The position numbers were made by a program, and so were the translations under genes. Shown piece after piece: positions 28,428 through 37,263 of a DNA stretch of 64,000 nt. This DNA comes from Achromobacter seleniivolatilans. GTDB lineage: Bacteria > Pseudomonadota > Gammaproteobacteria > Burkholderiales > Burkholderiaceae_B. The stretch spans positions 372,001-436,000 of the forward strand of contig NZ_CP132976.1 in NCBI RefSeq assembly GCF_030864005.1, in the 5' to 3' direction. The notes beneath the pieces were generated by a model. That model was not told the origin of the DNA. It made no database searches and saw nothing but the letters and a program-made list of their open reading frames with translations. The stretch's first letter is position 1, and every line of letters begins with the position of its first letter.

Positions 28428-28512
28428 GCAGATGGCGCGTATGGCCAGGGAGCGGCCGACTTGCGGCGCCGAAGCTGCCAGCGTCATGCGGCTGAGGTAG
28501 CATACGGACACT

Positions 28513-29085
28513 ATGCCAATTAACGTACCCATTATCCTGACGTGGCTGCGAATCGCCATGATTCCGCTGGTGGTCGGGCTGTTCTACCTGCCCGAGAGCT
28601 GGATATCCGTACCTACGCGCGACACATTTGCTGCCTGGGCCTTCATCATTGCTGCGTTGACCGACTGGTTTGACGGCTGGCTGGCCCGCCGCTGGAACCA
28701 GACCTCGGCATTTGGCGCGTTTCTGGACCCTGTTGCCGACAAGCTGATGGTTTGCGCCGCGCTGATCGTCCTGCTGGACTTGAGCCGCGTCGACGCGTTC
28801 ATCTCGCTGATCATCATCGGCCGTGAAATTACCATTTCGGCATTGCGCGAATGGATGGCCAAGATCGGCGCCAGCGCGAGCGTGGCCGTGCACCGGCTGG
28901 GCAAATTCAAGACGGCGGCGCAGATGGTGGCAATTCCCTGCCTGCTGTACAACCAGCCCGTCTACGGCGTCAGCACCAAGATGCTGGGCGATGTGCTGAT
29001 CATTGTGGCGGCGGTGCTGACGGTCTGGTCGATGCTGTACTACTTGCAACGCGCCTGGCCCGCCATTCGCGAAAAAGCCATGTGA
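28513..29085 (+). CDS. pgsA: CDP-diacylglycerol-glycerol-3-phosphate 3-phosphatidyltransferase
   Basis: 190 residues. The CDP-alcohol phosphotransferase motif is complete: ALTDWFDGWLARRWNQTSAFGAFLDPVADKLMV (D-G-x2-A-R-x8-G-x3-D-x3-D). Starts PINVPIILTWLRIAMIPLVV. About five membrane helices. Makes phosphatidylglycerol-phosphate at the inner membrane. 85 bases after uvrC, the same order as in E. coli, but without the tRNA genes found after pgsA there. Confidence 0.95.
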   Translation: MPINVPIILTWLRIAMIPLVVGLFYLPESWISVPTRDTFAAWAFIIAALTDWFDGWLARRWNQTSAFGAFLDPVADKLMVCAALIVLLDLSRVDAFISLIIIGREITISALREWMAKIGASASVAVHRLGKFKTAAQMVAIPCLLYNQPVYGVSTKMLGDVLIIVAAVLTVWSMLYYLQRAWPAIREKAM

Positions 29086-29097
29086 TGTTGATTTGAA

Positions 29098-29121
29098 AAG
29101 CGGGTGTGAATGCACCCGCTT
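29098..29121 (+). terminator. Candidate terminator after pgsA
   Basis: AAGCGGGTG-tgaatg-CACCCGCTT, perfect 9-bp stem 13 bases after the pgsA stop. It is followed by gcaagg, not a T-run, so it may be Rho-assisted or an mRNA-stabilising end. Confidence 0.5.
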
Positions 29122-29329
29122 GCAAGGCCAAAGACACCTCACGGCGGTCCCGCTCGCGCAAGACGGCCGCTGTGATATTCAAAGAGCGATCCGCCGGCTT
29201 GATCCGGCACGGCGTCACTGCCGCATTCGCCGAGAACACAACGCCTGGAGCTCTCCGGGCGTTGCCGGAGACAAAACCCGCGCACCGCCCCTGGCGGGCG
29301 TCACCTGCCGCTGCCCGCGGCCCTTTGCA

Positions 29330-30619
29330 ATGAACACCGCTGCGAATACCTTGCCCTCGGAAACTGACGTCCGCTGGCGCGACTGGAAAACCATCCTGCT
29401 GATTGGCGTGGCCCACGCCTCGTCGCACTTTTTCCAACTGGTTCTTCCCTTGCTTTACATCCCGCTGGGAGCGGAGTTCGGCCTGGATTTCGCGCGGCTG
29501 GGGCTGCTGGTATCGACGTTTTATGTGGTGTCGGGCATCGGCCAGGCATCCTCTGGCTTCGTCGTGGATCGTATCGGCGCGCGGCCGGTGCTGTGGTTCG
29601 GGCTGACCTGCTTTGTGGTGTCAGGGCTGCTGATCGGGTCGTCCACTGGTTACCCCATGCTGGTTGCGGCGGCAGTCGTGGGCGGCATCGGTAATTCGGT
29701 GTTTCACCCGGCCGACTATTCCATCATCAACCATCGCATCACGGCGTCCCGGCTGGGACACGCTTTCTCGGCGCACGGGCTGACCGGCAATCTGGGCTGG
29801 GCGTTGACGCCTATCTTCATGACGTCCATTACTTTGCTTGCCGGCTGGCGCGTGGCGGCCTATAGCGCGGCGGGACTTGTGGCGGTGGTGTTGGTGCTGA
29901 CGGTTCTTGGGCGCGGCCTGCTGGGTGGCCCTTCGCCGCTGGACACGCAGACGGACGCCAAGGGCGCTGCCAAGCCAGTCAAACCGCAGGAAGGCGTGTT
30001 GACCACCTTGGCCACGCTGCTCGCCAAGCCGGCGCTGTGGGGCGCATTCCTGTTTTTTGCCTTCACGTCCATCGCGTTGTCATCGGTGCAAAACTACACC
30101 ATTCCCCTGCTGGGCCAGCTGTATGACCTGAGCAAGGTCGTGGCCAGCTCGGCCTTGTCCGGCTATATGGTGGCGTCGGCGGTAGGCATGGCGGCAGGCG
30201 GTTTTCTGGTGTCGGCCAACCCGCGCACCGAACGCACCGTCATGGTGGCGCTGATGCTGGCCGGCTTGACGCTGGTGGTGCTGGCGCTGGGTTTGGTGCC
30301 TGCTGTGCTGGCGGCGCCTGTAGTGGGGCTGGCGGGCTTTTGCTCAGGCGTCGCCGCGCCGTCGCGCGACATGCTGATCCGCCGCGTGACGCCCAAGGGC
30401 TCAACCGGCTCGGTCTATGGCCTGGTGTATTCGGGTATGGACGTGGGTTCTGCGCTGGGCCCGCTGGCGTTCGGTTTGCTGCTGGATGCCGGTTTGCGCC
30501 AAGGCCCGTGGATTGGCGCCGGTGTGGCGTTTACGGTGGCCGCGCTGTTGGCTCAGTGGATCGCCGTGCAGGCCCGGCGTGCCGATCCCGCTGCGGGCGT
30601 AGCAGTAGCTCGCTCGTGA
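29330..30619 (+). CDS. MFS transporter, fosmidomycin-resistance (Fsr)-like
   Basis: 429 residues from the ATG at 29330; an open frame continues to 29093 but its residues are Arg/Pro-rich and unlike the family. Twelve hydrophobic helices. Motifs VAHASSHFFQLVLPLLYIPLGAEFGLDFARLG, FVVDRIGARPVLWFG and GGIGNSVFHPADYSIINHRI match Fsr-type exporters. No good ribosome site is visible before the ATG. Substrate unknown; export of a small hydrophobic or phosphonate compound is possible by analogy. Confidence 0.85.
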   Translation: MNTAANTLPSETDVRWRDWKTILLIGVAHASSHFFQLVLPLLYIPLGAEFGLDFARLGLLVSTFYVVSGIGQASSGFVVDRIGARPVLWFGLTCFVVSGLLIGSSTGYPMLVAAAVVGGIGNSVFHPADYSIINHRITASRLGHAFSAHGLTGNLGWALTPIFMTSITLLAGWRVAAYSAAGLVAVVLVLTVLGRGLLGGPSPLDTQTDAKGAAKPVKPQEGVLTTLATLLAKPALWGAFLFFAFTSIALSSVQNYTIPLLGQLYDLSKVVASSALSGYMVASAVGMAAGGFLVSANPRTERTVMVALMLAGLTLVVLALGLVPAVLAAPVVGLAGFCSGVAAPSRDMLIRRVTPKGSTGSVYGLVYSGMDVGSALGPLAFGLLLDAGLRQGPWIGAGVAFTVAALLAQWIAVQARRADPAAGVAVARS

Positions 30620-30640
30620 TCGGACGGTAGTTTCTACACC

Positions 30641-30662
30641 CCGCCGCTGCTTAGAGCGGCGG
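30641..30662. terminator. Candidate terminator after MFS gene
   Basis: CCGCCGCT-gcttag-AGCGGCGG, perfect 8-bp GC stem about 22 bases after the MFS stop; no T-run. Confidence 0.4.
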
Positions 30663-30680
30663 CATAGTCTGATCCGCTAG

Positions 30681-30694
30681 TTGCGCCAGATCAA
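30681..30694 (+). promoter_or_regulatory. Degenerate FNR/ANR box before cytochrome c peroxidase gene
   Basis: TTGCG-CCAG-ATCAA matches the FNR consensus TTGAT-N4-ATCAA at 8 of 10 positions, with a perfect right half. It lies about 118 bases before the peroxidase ATG. Anaerobic activation of dihaem peroxidases by ANR/FNR is known in Pseudomonas, so control here is plausible. Confidence 0.45.
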
Positions 30695-30811
30695 CTCGTC
30701 GCGGTGGCGCTTTCCCCAGTGGCAAACGCGTTGATGCAACGCAACGCCCTCTCATCTTCCTCCCGATGTAATGACCCTAAGAAATCAGGGGTTATTCAAC
30801 AGGAGAGGCAC

Positions 30812-31816
30812 ATGAGAAAGAAAAGCGCGATGCTTGCAGTGGGTATTGTCCTGGGTTTGTGGGCGGGGCAGGCTACAGCGGCCCCTCGCCAAGAACCCAT
30901 TTCCCCGATCGAAGCGGCGGTGATCAAAGATCCCGCCAAAGTCGAATTGGGAAAGAAGCTCTTCTTTGATCCCCGCTTGTCACGGTCAGGGGCAATCTCC
31001 TGTAATTCCTGCCACAACCTGGGCATGGGCGGGTCCGACAATCTGAAGGCGTCCATCGGGCACAAGTGGCAGCAGGGCTCGATCAATTCGCCCACCGTGT
31101 TGAACTCCAGCTTGAACATTGCGCAGTTCTGGGACGGGCGTGCGAAAGACCTGCGTGATCAGGCGGGCGGCCCAATCGCCAATCCGATGGAGATGGCGTC
31201 TACGCATGAGCTGGCGGTGCAGGTGCTGAACTCGATTCCGGGTTACCAAGCGGAATTCAAGCAGGTGTTTGGCAAGGACGTCATCACGATCGAAGAGGTG
31301 ACGGGCGCTCTGGCGGCGTTTGAAGAAACGCTGGTGACGCCAAACTCGCGTTTTGACCAGTGGCTAAAGGGCAACGACAAGGCGTTGACGGTGAAAGAGC
31401 TGGCTGGCTATACGCTGTTCAAGAACAGTGGTTGCGTGGCCTGCCACAACGGCGCGGCCGTGGGCGGCAATTCATGCCAGAAGATGGGTCTGATCGCGCC
31501 GTACCAAACGGATAACAAGGCGGAAGGCCGCTCGGCGGTAACGGGCAAGGATGCTGACCGCTTCAACTTCAAGGTGCCAACCTTGCGCAACGTGGCGCTG
31601 ACCTATCCGTACTTTCATGACGGCGAGGCGGCCACGCTGACCCAGGCGGTGGATGTGATGGGCCGTCTGCAACTGGGCCGCACTTTCACGGCCGAGGAAA
31701 ACGCGCAGATTGTGGCGTTCTTGAAGACGCTGACGGGCGATCAGCCGGCCATCCAATACCCCGTGCTGCCGCCGTCGGAAGATGGCACGCCCCGGCCCGA
31801 GCCCTTTATGAAGTAG
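30812..31816 (+). CDS. Dihaem cytochrome c peroxidase (CcpA/MauG family)
   Basis: 334 residues from ATG 30812 with AGGAGAG in front. Signal peptide MRKKSAMLAVGIVLGLWAG, cleavage after ATA. Two haem motifs: CNSCH near residue 68 and CVACH near 211. Bacterial peroxidase phrases LGKKLFFDPRLSRSGAISC, VPTLRNVALTYPYFHDGE and the axial-Met region FTAEENAQIVAFLKTLTGD are present. Reduces hydrogen peroxide in the periplasm with electrons from cytochrome c. Likely regulated by oxygen through the box at 30681. Confidence 0.93.
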   Translation: MRKKSAMLAVGIVLGLWAGQATAAPRQEPISPIEAAVIKDPAKVELGKKLFFDPRLSRSGAISCNSCHNLGMGGSDNLKASIGHKWQQGSINSPTVLNSSLNIAQFWDGRAKDLRDQAGGPIANPMEMASTHELAVQVLNSIPGYQAEFKQVFGKDVITIEEVTGALAAFEETLVTPNSRFDQWLKGNDKALTVKELAGYTLFKNSGCVACHNGAAVGGNSCQKMGLIAPYQTDNKAEGRSAVTGKDADRFNFKVPTLRNVALTYPYFHDGEAATLTQAVDVMGRLQLGRTFTAEENAQIVAFLKTLTGDQPAIQYPVLPPSEDGTPRPEPFMK

Positions 31817-31838
31817 GCGGGGCAGGGCGTGGCAAGCG

Positions 31839-32663
31839 CTACTGGCGGACGGTGCGTACGTCCGCCGGCGGCGCGGTTTCAAAGTTGCTGCGCCAGGGGT
31901 TGATGTCCAAACCGCCCCGGCGCGTGTAACGCGCGTAAACCGTGAGTTGCTCGGGCGCGCAGGCTTGCATGATGTCGCTGAAAATGCGCTCAACGCAGTG
32001 CTCATGGAATTCGGCATGCTGGCGGAACGACACCACATAACGCAGCAACGATTCGCGATCGATAGGCGTGCCGCGATAGCGGATTTGCACACTGGCCCAG
32101 TCCGGCTGGCCGGTCACCGGGCAGTTTGATTTCAATAGACGCGAGGCCAGCGTTTCTTCGACGACATCGCCTGGACGCGTGCGCAACACCTCGGGAGCAG
32201 GCTCGTAGGTATCGATCTCGATATCCAGCTTGTCGATATAGATGCCATCCATTTCGCCCATCTGCAATTCAGAAAAGCGCTGGGGCAGGAAAAAGTCCAG
32301 ACCGACCGGCGCGCCAGCAGCGGCGCTCAGGTCGCGTTCAAGGCGGCCGCGCAGGGCAGCCGAATTCACCAGACGCGTCTGGTTGAACGAATTCAGGTAC
32401 AGCTTGAACGACTTGGATTCGATGATGTTGGGGCTGTCAGCCGGCACCGAGAACGTCGCCATGGCGACGCGCGGCTTGCCTTTGGCATCCAGCCAGGACA
32501 ACTCATAGGCATTCCACAAATCCACACCCTGGAAGGGCAGATTGCCCGCGGTGAGATTGAGCGCCGCGCGGTTGTGCGAGCGCGCAATGGGAAAAAGCAG
32601 CGAGGGGTCGTACTGCGAGGCATAGGCCACGCTCTGGCCCAGCGGGCCGTGAGACAGCGTCAT
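31839..32663 (-). CDS. queF: NADPH-dependent 7-cyano-7-deazaguanine reductase (long form)
   Basis: 274 residues from the ATG at 32663. The catalytic Cys is in [37 protein letters not shown] (substrate Glu) and [17 protein letters not shown] fix the family; the duplicated T-fold layout fits the 280-residue long QueF of proteobacteria. Reduces preQ0 to preQ1 for queuosine in tRNA. A frame open to 32777 carries no family similarity upstream of this Met. Convergent with the peroxidase gene, divergent from isocitrate lyase. Confidence 0.95.
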   Translation of the reverse strand: MTLSHGPLGQSVAYASQYDPSLLFPIARSHNRAALNLTAGNLPFQGVDLWNAYELSWLDAKGKPRVAMATFSVPADSPNIIESKSFKLYLNSFNQTRLVNSAALRGRLERDLSAAAGAPVGLDFFLPQRFSELQMGEMDGIYIDKLDIEIDTYEPAPEVLRTRPGDVVEETLASRLLKSNCPVTGQPDWASVQIRYRGTPIDRESLLRYVVSFRQHAEFHEHCVERIFSDIMQACAPEQLTVYARYTRRGGLDINPWRSNFETAPPADVRTVRQ

Positions 32664-32985
32664 AGCGGATTCGTCGAAATCAGGGGAATTGGGGCATTGT
32701 AGGCCGTCCGAAAAACGGCCATTTTCCGCATTGTGAAATGTAAGTCCCGTCATGTGAAAGTGCCTGCTGCTGCGCAACGAGAGCGCGTTTCACAGATGAC
32801 AATGTCGTTTCATAATACGAAACGCTGTTCGTAAGTCATTGATTGCTAGCAATAATATTTTTCGTCTTCTATAAGACATAAGCCCACATTGCTCTGCAGC
32901 AGAGGCATAGACTTTGTCCAACGATTCACGCAACGCAAGCCGCGAATCTTTTGAAGTCTTCTTATCACTGACCAGGAGCATCACC
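32664..32985. promoter_or_regulatory. Divergent queF/aceA regulatory region with repeats
   Basis: 322 bases without a gene, AT-richer than its flanks. CGTTTCA occurs at 32786 and again at 32806, exactly 20 bases apart. The second copy is the left arm of CGTTTC-N7-GAAACG (32806-32824). A perfect 12-bp palindrome ATTGCTAGCAAT lies at 32842-32853. GGCCGT-N7-ACGGCC (32702-32720) could form a hairpin in the queF leader. The 20-base phasing suggests operator sites for a regulator of isocitrate lyase, not identified. A ribosome site (AGGAG) precedes the aceA ATG. Confidence 0.5.
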
Positions 32986-34305
<1,320 letters not shown>

Positions 34306-34360
34306 GCATTTGATTGAGAGTTGCAGTTTGCAGTTGTAGGTGCTGTTGTAGGGTGGATTC

Positions 34361-34387
34361 AGGGTGCCTTCGGGCACCCTTTTTTTT
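34361..34387 (+). terminator. Rho-independent terminator of aceA
   Basis: AGGGTGCC-TTCG-GGCACCCT stem with a stable UUCG-type tetraloop, then eight T residues (34380-34387). Confidence 0.92.
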
Positions 34388-34518
34388 GACTGCTCGCCCT
34401 GTCGTCGCCGACGGCGGGCGGGCCTGCGTTGATCTATGCTTGTCCGGTCAGGGCGCACGCCCTGGCGTTTGTCTACCGCGAGCCTGTCTGCGCCCGCGCC
34501 ACTGCTACAAGGACAGTC

Positions 34519-35136
34519 ATGGATGCCAAGATCACCGAAGTGCTTGAAATCTTTGAGGAACGGATTCGGCTTGAACGCGCGAGTCCGCGTGAGACGCCGC
34601 CGGGCGGGCGCGATGGCGGGCAGGACCAGCGGATGCGGGCCATCGGACCAGAAACCGGGCAGTTATTGAACACGCTGGTAAAAAGCCTGGAGGCGCCGAC
34701 GGTGCTGGAACTGGGCACGTCATTCGGTTATTCCGCCATCTGGCTGGCCGAAGCCGCGCGCGCCACGGGCGGCCGCCTGATCACGATGGAACTGCATGAA
34801 TACAAATCGGCGCACGCGCAGAAGATGGCAGCGCAAGCCGGCTTGTCGGATCTGATCGACTTCCGTGTTGGCGATGCCGTACAGATGATTGCAGCGCTGC
34901 CAGACAAGCTGGACTTTGTTTTCGTGGACTTGTGGAAGGACTTGTACGAGCCGTGCCTGGAAGCGTTCTACCCGCGATTGAAACCCGGCGCCATCATCGT
35001 TGCCGACAACATGCTGCGCCCCTCGCCTGAAGAGGTGAAAGGTTACCAGCGCGCCATTCGCGCCAAGCCCGGTATGACCAGTGTGCTGCTGCCCGTGGGC
35101 AGCGGCATTGAAGTCAGCCGATACGAACCTGACTGA
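34519..35136 (+). CDS. Class I SAM-dependent O-methyltransferase (COG4122 type)
   Basis: 205 residues from the ATG at 34519. Motif I is VLELGTSFGYSAIWLAEAAR near 60. The acidic loop ITMELHE, VGDAVQMIAAL, and DFVFVDLWKDLYEPCLEAFYPRLKPGAIIVADNML follow, as in the catechol/caffeoyl-CoA O-methyltransferase-like family. The family usually has a D-x-x-K pair; here DLWKD keeps it. Substrate unknown. An isolated gene between the aceA terminator and a convergent dehydrogenase. Confidence 0.85.
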   Translation: MDAKITEVLEIFEERIRLERASPRETPPGGRDGGQDQRMRAIGPETGQLLNTLVKSLEAPTVLELGTSFGYSAIWLAEAARATGGRLITMELHEYKSAHAQKMAAQAGLSDLIDFRVGDAVQMIAALPDKLDFVFVDLWKDLYEPCLEAFYPRLKPGAIIVADNMLRPSPEEVKGYQRAIRAKPGMTSVLLPVGSGIEVSRYEPD

Positions 35137-35157
35137 CGCGGCCGGCCAGCCGCGTCA
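35134..35157. terminator. Bidirectional terminator between methyltransferase and dehydrogenase genes
   Basis: TGACGCGGC-cggcca-GCCGCGTCA, perfect 9-bp stem that begins at the methyltransferase stop codon and precedes the convergent dehydrogenase stop. No T-run. Confidence 0.5.
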
Positions 35158-35168
35158 GCCGGGTCAGA

Positions 35169-36233
35169 TCAGGCAGTTGCCGGTTCGGCATTCAGCGATG
35201 CCATATCGATGACGAAACGGTACTTCACGTCGTTCTTGATCAAGCGTTCGTAGGCCTCGTTGACGGACTGGATCGGCACGATCTCAACATCGCTGACGAT
35301 GCCGTGCTCGGCGCAGAAGTCCATCATCTCTTGCGTTTCTTCCATGCCGCCGATGGCGGACCCGGCCAGGGACTTGCGGCCCATGATCAGGTTGGCGCCG
35401 GGGATCGGGTCCAGCGGCGTCAGCGCGCCAACCAGCGCCATGGTGCCGTTCAGTGTCAGCAGCGCCATGTAGGGATTTACATCGTGGCTGACGGGTACGG
35501 TGTTCAGCAGGAAGTCGAACGAGCCTGCGTGCGCGGCCATCGCGTCGGGATCACGCGAGACCAGCACTTCGTCAGCACCCAGGCGCTTGGCGTCGCGGCC
35601 CTTGTCGGCAGACGTCGTGATCATCACCACGTGCGCGCCCAGTGCGCGGGCAAATTTGACGCCCATGTGGCCCAGGCCGCCCAGTCCGATGACACCCACC
35701 TTCTGGCCGGGGCCGACCTTCCAGTAACGCAGCGGCGAATAGGTCGTGATGCCGGCGCACAAGAGCGGAGCGACGGCTTTCAGATCGAGCTTGTCCGAGA
35801 CCTTCACCACAAAGTGTTCCTTCACAACGATGCGATCGGAATAGCCGCCGAAGGTCAGTTGATCGCTTCCGCGCTCGTGATCGTTGTACGTCAGGGTGGC
35901 GCCTTCTTCGCAGTACTGCTCCAGGTTCAGGCGGCACGCCTTGCAGTGGCTGCAGGAATCCACCATGCAGCCCACGCCAGCGTAATCGCCGACCTGGAAC
36001 TTGCTGACGTTCTTGCCAACCTGGGTCACGCGGCCGACGATTTCATGGCCGGGCACCATGGGGTAGACGGAATTGCCCCAGTCGCCGCGCGCTTGATGCA
36101 GGTCGGAGTGACAGATACCGCTGTATAGAATTTCGATCAGGACGTCGTCATCGCCCGGCTCGCGGCGGGTGAAGCTGAACGGAACGAGTGGGGTGTCGGT
36201 GCTGTGGGCGGCGTAGCCACGGGATTGGATCAT
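35169..36233 (-). CDS. Zinc-dependent NAD(P) alcohol dehydrogenase (cinnamyl-alcohol/YahK type)
   Basis: 354 residues. Catalytic zinc ligands: CHSD near residue 40, GHEIVGRV near 62. Structural zinc: four Cys in CMVDSCSHCKACRLNLEQYC near 95-110. Cofactor motif VGVIGLGGLGHMGVKFARALGAHV near 180. Family is the broad aldehyde reductase group with YahK and CAD. The 105-bp gap to the divergent LysR gene suggests that regulator controls it. Confidence 0.92.
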   Translation of the reverse strand: MIQSRGYAAHSTDTPLVPFSFTRREPGDDDVLIEILYSGICHSDLHQARGDWGNSVYPMVPGHEIVGRVTQVGKNVSKFQVGDYAGVGCMVDSCSHCKACRLNLEQYCEEGATLTYNDHERGSDQLTFGGYSDRIVVKEHFVVKVSDKLDLKAVAPLLCAGITTYSPLRYWKVGPGQKVGVIGLGGLGHMGVKFARALGAHVVMITTSADKGRDAKRLGADEVLVSRDPDAMAAHAGSFDFLLNTVPVSHDVNPYMALLTLNGTMALVGALTPLDPIPGANLIMGRKSLAGSAIGGMEETQEMMDFCAEHGIVSDVEIVPIQSVNEAYERLIKNDVKYRFVIDMASLNAEPATA

Positions 36234-36338
36234 GATGATTTGGAATCAATTTATTGAGCAGACGTTCACAATATTCCTCGCGATATCCGCTATCAAGCTA
36301 GAATTTCCGCATGCTTTATTGAGTTTATTTGCACAATC

Positions 36339-37244
36339 ATGCTGCCCGACAACCTATCTCACTTGGCCGCTTTCGCCGCGGTCGCCCGTCACAGCAGCTT
36401 TCGCAAAGCGGGTGCTGAACTGGGCCTGTCCACGTCCGCGGTCAGCTACGCCATTCGCAATCTGGAAGAGCGGCTGGGCGTCAATCTGTTCAACCGCACC
36501 ACCCGCAGCGTGGCGCTGACTGACGCGGGTCAGCGCCTGGCCGAACGTTTGCAGCCGGTGCTGCACGATCTGGGCGACGCGCTGGAAGAGATGAATCACT
36601 TCCGCAGCTCGGCCTCTGGCACGCTGCGCATCAATACGTCGCGTGCAGCCTCGTATATGTTGCTGATGCCGCTGGCAGCGCGATTTTTGGCGGCCTATCC
36701 GGGCATCCATCTAGAGATCGGCGAAGACGACAGCTTCGTGGATATTGTCGGGTCCGGTTTCGACGCGGGTGTGCGGCTGCTGGAAGCGGTGCCCGAAGAC
36801 ATGGTCGCGGTGCCCATCGGCCCCAAATTGCGGGCGGCGGTGGTGGCATCGCCCGCCTATTTGCAGGGGCGCAGCGTGCCTCTGCATCCGAACGACCTGA
36901 TGCAGCACGAATGCGTCCGCTACCGTTTTCCCAGCGGCCGCTACTACAAATGGGAATTTGAAAAAGACGGCGTGGCGGTCGAGGTGGATGTGTCGGGCCG
37001 CATCGCCCTGAGCGACGTGCATGCGGAAGTGCGTGCCGCCGTAGACGGAATCGGCATCGGCTCTGTGCCGGAGAGTTATGTGAACGGCTTGCTGGAAACA
37101 GGGCGGCTGGTACGGATGCTGGACGACTGGTGCCCAGTTATTCCCGGCTTCATGTTGTATTACCCGAAGCAGCGGCGCGTGTCCTCCGCGCTTCGGGCAT
37201 TTATTGATCTGGCCCGGCTGGAGGCCGCCGCAGCCGGGGTTTAG
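36339..37244 (+). CDS. LysR-family transcriptional regulator
   Basis: 301 residues. The N-terminal winged helix is LPDNLSHLAAFAAVARHSSFRKAGAELGLSTSAVSYAIRNLEERLGVNLFNRTTRSVALTDAG in essence (residues 2-63). The effector domain follows (about 90-295). Placed divergently from the zinc dehydrogenase at 35169-36233, the classic arrangement for LysR control of the neighbour. A 9-bp direct repeat TTTATTGAG (36250 and 36315) flanks the intergenic gap. Inducer unknown. Confidence 0.92.
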   Translation: MLPDNLSHLAAFAAVARHSSFRKAGAELGLSTSAVSYAIRNLEERLGVNLFNRTTRSVALTDAGQRLAERLQPVLHDLGDALEEMNHFRSSASGTLRINTSRAASYMLLMPLAARFLAAYPGIHLEIGEDDSFVDIVGSGFDAGVRLLEAVPEDMVAVPIGPKLRAAVVASPAYLQGRSVPLHPNDLMQHECVRYRFPSGRYYKWEFEKDGVAVEVDVSGRIALSDVHAEVRAAVDGIGIGSVPESYVNGLLETGRLVRMLDDWCPVIPGFMLYYPKQRRVSSALRAFIDLARLEAAAAGV

Positions 37245-37263
37245 GGCACACCGCGTTTCATGG

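Noticed and set aside
29086-29329. Possible tRNA genes after pgsA, as in E. coli
   Set aside because: No cloverleaf, T-loop GGTTCGA or anticodon arm can be drawn; only a 9-bp hairpin is present.
32664-32760. preQ1 riboswitch before queF
   Set aside because: Only a short GGCCGT/ACGGCC hairpin is seen, without the A-rich pseudoknot tail of preQ1 aptamers.
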